Assembly: GCA_964518335.1 (NCBI GenBank)
Contig: CAZFDT010000104.1
Span: 1-16,998 of the forward strand
Origin: CAZFDT01 sp964518335
GTDB taxonomy: Bacteria > Planctomycetota > Phycisphaerae > Phycisphaerales > Phycisphaeraceae
Reading direction: 5' to 3'
DNA: 16,998 bases
Shown: positions 14,074 to 16,998 of the stretch, in pieces
How the letters are laid out: each line of letters starts with the position of its first letter
Position numbering within the stretch: position 1 is the first letter of the stretch
Position numbers and translations under genes: made by a program
Notes under the pieces: generated by a model
Seen by the model: only the letters and a program-made list of their open reading frames with translations
Databases searched by the model: none
Told to the model about the DNA's origin: nothing

Positions 14074-15225
14074 TCACGCCGGACCGCAGGTCTTCCCAGG
14101 GTCCGGGTTTCTGGACGGTGGACACACTTCAACCCGGACCTTCGCAGACTCAGGTCCGGCGTGGCAGCCCAGCACGCGATCGACTTCCGCCTGGTCGGTG
14201 ACGCCGCCTTCGACGAGCTGCGCCGCCGCGTCGTGCAACGTGCCATAGGACGACTGCAGCGCCATCGCTCGGCGCAGGGCCACGGCGTCGCCGCCGTCGA
14301 GGATGGCGCGGCGCACCTCGTCATCGACGCGGCCGACCACCGCCGCCGGCACGCGGCCGCGATAGCCTTCGCCTTCGCGGCGTCGCAGCAGCCGCAGCGC
14401 CGCCACGCCCCAGACGGCGCTGGCGACCTGGTAGCGCTCCAGGCCCATCTCGATGAGCCGCACGATCGCCGCCTCGGGCGTGCCGGCGTGCAGCGTCGTC
14501 ACCAGGCGATGGCCCGACAACGCCGCCTGCACCGCCAGCGCCGCCGTCTCCGCGTCGCGCACCTCGCCCAGCGCCAGCACCTGCGGGTCCTGACGCAAGA
14601 TGCTCCGCAGCGCCCGGGCATAGGTCAACTCGCCGAACGGCCGCACCTCGATCTGCGTCACGCCAGGCACGTCGCGCTCGACCGGGTCTTCGAGGCTGAT
14701 GACGCTCACGCCCGGCGACGCGGCGACGATGTGCTCGAGCAGGGCATAGACGGCGGTGGTCTTGCCCGCGCCGGCGGGGCCCGCGAGCACGAGCATGCCG
14801 CTGTCGCCGGCGGCAAACGTCCGCAAGTGCGAGAGCACCGCCGGGGGCAGGCCCAGGTCGTCGAGCGTGCGCGGCTGCAACAGCTCGGCGGGCATGCGCA
14901 CCGCCGCGCGCAGGCCGTGCGTCGTGGGCATGATCGCCAGGCGCGTCTGCACCGGCGCCTCGTGTCCGTGCAGGCGCAGCGGCAGCCGGCCTTCCTGCGG
15001 CACGTCCAGGCGATAGGTGAGCAACTGCGCCGCGACCATCAGCCGGGTCACGCACCGCCGCCCCTCCTCCTCCGACATGCGCCCGGCCAACTGCAGCACA
15101 CCGTCAATGCGGTAGCGCAGCTCGTACCCCGCGGCCGTCGGCTCCAGGTGAACGTCCGACGCGCGGCGCGACAGCGCCTCATCGAGCAGACGGTCGGCGG
15201 CGTCAGGCGAATTGGGCTGCGTCAT
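14074..15225 (-). CDS. GspE/PilB-family assembly ATPase, short form without zinc motif
   Basis: A 383-residue protein. The ATG at 15225 is chosen, after which ADRLLDEALSRRASDVHLEP begins the N2 domain directly; the usual N1 domain that binds GspL/PilM is missing. Key motifs are all present: ASDVHLEP (22-29), RYRIDGVLQ (37-45), Walker A GPAGAGKTT (149-157), Asp box SLEDPVER (177-184), Walker B region LALGEVRDAETA (217-228), and His box HRLVTTLHAG (239-248). The four-Cys zinc motif normally found just before GYRGR is absent; the sequence runs ALRLLRRREGEGYRGR. The protein should hydrolyse ATP as a hexamer at the membrane and drive pseudopilus assembly through GspF. The natural family end appears near VDRVLG (~353); the last ~29 residues come from a palindromic element (see repeat). 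Confidence 0.88.
   Translation of the reverse strand: MTQPNSPDAADRLLDEALSRRASDVHLEPTAAGYELRYRIDGVLQLAGRMSEEEGRRCVTRLMVAAQLLTYRLDVPQEGRLPLRLHGHEAPVQTRLAIMPTTHGLRAAVRMPAELLQPRTLDDLGLPPAVLSHLRTFAAGDSGMLVLAGPAGAGKTTAVYALLEHIVAASPGVSVISLEDPVERDVPGVTQIEVRPFGELTYARALRSILRQDPQVLALGEVRDAETAALAVQAALSGHRLVTTLHAGTPEAAIVRLIEMGLERYQVASAVWGVAALRLLRRREGEGYRGRVPAAVVGRVDDEVRRAILDGGDAVALRRAMALQSSYGTLHDAAAQLVEGGVTDQAEVDRVLGCHAGPESAKVRVEVCPPSRNPDPGKTCGPA
14079..14159. repeat. Nested palindromic element at the 3' end of the ATPase gene
   Basis: Four alternating heptamers: CCGGACC at 14079-14085, GGTCCGG at 14100-14106, CCGGACC at 14134-14140, GGTCCGG at 14153-14159. They can fold as two adjacent hairpins. Alternatively they form one long hairpin with outer arms CCGGACC/GGTCCGG and a perfect 10-bp inner stem GGTCCGGGTT (14100-14109) / AACCCGGACC (14131-14140). 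The block begins 5 bases inside the ATPase stop. It resembles a REP/MITE-like insertion or an operon-internal RNA structure between the ATPase and GspF genes. Confidence 0.75.
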
Positions 15226-15268
15226 CGGCACGATCGGACCCCCGTGGGCGGCGCGCTGCAGTGGCCGC

Positions 15269-15298
15269 GATGATACCACATGGAAGGCAGGCGTTCAC
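15269..15298 (-). promoter_or_regulatory. Candidate second ECF-type promoter before the ATPase gene
   Basis: On the minus strand GTGAA-N13-TGTGG is followed by TATCAT. The same GTGAA-N13-TGTGG arrangement with identical spacing is found in the candidate promoter before the sigma gene. It lies just after the sigma stop and about 45-70 bases before the ATPase start. The -10 part (TATCAT) differs from CGTC, so this is a weak candidate. Confidence 0.27.
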
Positions 15299-15304
15299 GT
15301 CGGG

Positions 15305-16120
15305 TCACGGCCGCTCCTCCAGCACGCGCGCCGGCGCGGTGTGCGGCGCCGAGGCTGTGCGGGGCATCACGCGCCACACCATCGCCGCGCCGACGATCAG
15401 CACGATGGCCACGACGGTGGCGACGATGGCCGCCTTGACGCCCCCGGCCGTCACCGCCGTCGCCGTCGCGGCGTATCCGCTGACCATGCACACGCGGCCC
15501 AACTGGGCGCGCAGTGCCGGCGTCGCCGCCTCGGCCGCGCCGTGGCGCAGCAGCCCCGCCGCCGCCGCCAGTGAAAACGCCACGCCGCGACGCTGCAGTT
15601 GACTTCGCAGCCGCGCCAGCGCCCCGCGCAGCCGCCGCGACAGCGTCGCCGGCGAAGCCCCCCATTGCGGCGCCAGCTCGCGTAGCGTCCGCCGCTCGAT
15701 GAAGTGCGCCACCAGCAGCCGCCGATCCAGCTCGTCGAGCTGCTCGATCGCCTCGTCCACGTGCGGGGCCACGTCGGCCCACGCCGGGCCGCCCCGGTCC
15801 TGCATGCGCTCGTAAGCCCGCTCGCGCTCGATCCGCCGCACCTCGCTGCGCCGCAGGTCGATCGCCAGCCGCGTCGCCACCTGATGCAGCCACGCCCCCA
15901 GCGAGCTCTGCACCGTCGCCGCCGCCTTCACCAGCCGGAAGAACACCTCCTGAGTCGCCTCCTCCGCCAGGGCCCGGTGCCGCAGAATGCGCTGGCACGT
16001 GGCGAAGACCCGGTCGGCGTGGCGGTCCACCAGCTCCGCGAACGCCGACTCGTCACCCTCCCGCACGAACCGGCGCAACATGGCCAGCTCCAACCTGCAT
16101 TCGGCCGTCAGTGAATCCAT
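15305..16120 (-). CDS. ECF RNA polymerase sigma factor with C-terminal membrane extension
   Basis: A 271-residue protein. The ATG at 16120 is chosen over upstream Mets because GGAG lies 6 bases before it. Sigma region 2 spans about residues 12-90 (FVREGDESAFAELVDRHADR, LAEEATQEVFFRLVKA, LGAWLHQVATRLAIDLRR). Region 4 spans ~123-178 (IEQLDELDRRLLVAHFIERR, LAPQWGASPATLSRRLRGAL). Instead of ending there, the protein continues for ~95 residues with Ala-rich segments and a clear transmembrane helix near 229-251 (AAIVATVVAIVLIVGAAMVW) plus a short tail. Such tails are common in planctomycete ECF factors and may tether the factor or replace an anti-sigma partner. No anti-sigma gene is adjacent. It is the first gene of the secretion-like cluster and probably regulates it. 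Confidence 0.9.
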   Translation of the reverse strand: MDSLTAECRLELAMLRRFVREGDESAFAELVDRHADRVFATCQRILRHRALAEEATQEVFFRLVKAAATVQSSLGAWLHQVATRLAIDLRRSEVRRIERERAYERMQDRGGPAWADVAPHVDEAIEQLDELDRRLLVAHFIERRTLRELAPQWGASPATLSRRLRGALARLRSQLQRRGVAFSLAAAAGLLRHGAAEAATPALRAQLGRVCMVSGYAATATAVTAGGVKAAIVATVVAIVLIVGAAMVWRVMPRTASAPHTAPARVLEERP

Positions 16121-16163
16121 ACGCTGCTCCACGCAAACCCCGCACACGTCCGTCATAGAGATA

Positions 16164-16189
16164 GACGCCACAGCGGGAGGATCGTTTCA
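16164..16189 (-). promoter_or_regulatory. Candidate ECF-type promoter of the sigma gene
   Basis: On the minus strand TGAAAC (16189-16184), then exactly 16 bases, then CGTC (16167-16164). This is the classic ECF promoter format (TGAAAC-N16-CGTC, as for SigW/SigX-type factors). Transcription would start about 35-40 bases before the sigma gene ATG at 16120, suggesting autoregulation. It lies within the gap after the GNAT gene stop (16195). Confidence 0.55.
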
Positions 16190-16194
16190 CAAGA

Positions 16195-16752
16195 TTATCG
16201 ACTGTCGTCCTGATCGTGGCGTCCGCCCTGCTGCCCGGCGTCGGTGGCCCGATGGCAGGTGACAGCGCCCAGATACGCCGCGGTCGGAGGGACGGCAACG
16301 ACGAGGTAGTAGCGATCCTCGCGTCCCTGCTGCGTGGTGGGGTCCTCCTCTGGAGCGAGGGCGAGCCCCAGGCTTCGGTACAAGCCAATGCCCGGTTCGT
16401 TGTCGTACGAGACGGTCCAGCGAACATGCCGCGCCCCCTCCGACCAGGCGTGGGCCAGTGCTGCCTGCATCAGGGCCGTGCCAATGCCTCGGCGTCGCCA
16501 GGGCGTCAGCACTTCGATATTCTCCAGAAAGCCGCACCTGTCGCGGGCACACGGCCCCAGCCGCACGACACCGATGTCGATCACCACGCCGCCGAGAATC
16601 GTAGGGTCGGTGCCACCGACTGCCGCGAAGAAACGGTAGTCACCCGTATCTGTAACGTCGGTCATGTAGCGCATCGTCCCCGGGAACATCTTCTGAATGC
16701 TCGGCCAATGCGCATCCCCCGGTACGACGCGGACGATCCGGTATGGCACCAT
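16195..16752 (-). CDS. GNAT-family N-acetyltransferase
   Basis: A 185-residue protein. The ATG at 16752 (MVPYRIVRVVPGDAHW) has GGGAG 8 bases upstream; a longer frame to 16833 overlaps the preceding gene and is rejected. GNAT landmarks: IQKMFPGTMRYM in helix 1-2, LGGVVIDIGVV as a core strand, then CGFLENIEVLTPWRRRGIGT with motif A R-R-x-G-I-G (about residues 90-98), LMQAALAHAWSEGARHVRW, and motif B YDNEPGIGLYRSLGLAL. The last ~25 residues are hydrophilic and atypical. Substrate unknown. It starts 5 bases after the stop of the YjbQ-family gene, so the two are probably cotranscribed; the cluster promoter for the sigma factor lies just beyond its end. Confidence 0.85.
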   Translation of the reverse strand: MVPYRIVRVVPGDAHWPSIQKMFPGTMRYMTDVTDTGDYRFFAAVGGTDPTILGGVVIDIGVVRLGPCARDRCGFLENIEVLTPWRRRGIGTALMQAALAHAWSEGARHVRWTVSYDNEPGIGLYRSLGLALAPEEDPTTQQGREDRYYLVVAVPPTAAYLGAVTCHRATDAGQQGGRHDQDDSR

Positions 16753-16757
16753 GTCGG

Positions 16758-16998
<241 letters not shown>

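Noticed and set aside
13690..15273. Plus-strand frame of 527 codons opposite the ATPase and GspF genes
   Set aside because: It has no recognisable motif, while the opposite strand carries intact Walker motifs and GspF domains in two separate frames.

Overview
The window looks like planctomycete chromosomal DNA, most like the Phycisphaerae side of the phylum. It is very GC-rich, so antisense frames stay open for long stretches. It carries PEP-CTERM secreted proteins, a prepilin-like secreted protein with a classic FTLIELLVVISIIALL leader, an ECF sigma factor with a C-terminal membrane tail, and a reduced type II secretion/type IV pilus-like operon. The lineage is inferred from this gene content; no marker gene proves it.

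Layout. 1-2136 (+): the end of a dockerin-like PEP-CTERM protein, a tandem paralogue with its own signal peptide, and a prepilin-like protein. 2439-3218 (-): a short-chain dehydrogenase lacking the usual catalytic Ser. 3318-7041: an accessory patch made of a relic of an IS4-type transposase, a broken IS256-family element, a divergent Xre regulator / unknown protein pair, and a GNAT acetyltransferase. The patch ends at the 3' end of tRNA-Pro(GGG). 7405-10342: ribosomal protein L21, a polytopic glycosyltransferase-like protein, and a SAM methyltransferase with a Gly/Ser/Thr repeat linker. 10370-16120 (-): a seven-gene run of ECF sigma factor, GspE-like ATPase, two different GspF proteins, two pseudopilin-like proteins and a GspK-like protein. 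16195-16998 (-): a GNAT acetyltransferase and the C-terminal part of a YjbQ-family protein.

How the genes may work together. The minus-strand cluster is probably one regulated unit: the ECF factor has a good ECF-type promoter in front of it (TGAAAC-N16-CGTC), and a weaker look-alike precedes the ATPase. The three smallest genes overlap by ATGA, and the larger ones are 7-9 bases apart. No secretin or major pseudopilin is in view, so the machine is either completed elsewhere or is a minimal variant.

The most unusual signal is the 11-mer ACTTCCGGGGG. It is exactly the extra DNA that breaks the IS256 transposase frame at 4256-4266. A near reverse-complement copy sits 55 bases upstream, where the first catalytic Asp should be. 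The same word recurs as an array with 18/24-base spacing in the methyltransferase linker (9485-9555), with 17 identical bases shared between the two loci. A second unexplained structure is a nested palindrome (14079-14159) that forms the last ~27 codons of the GspE-like gene.
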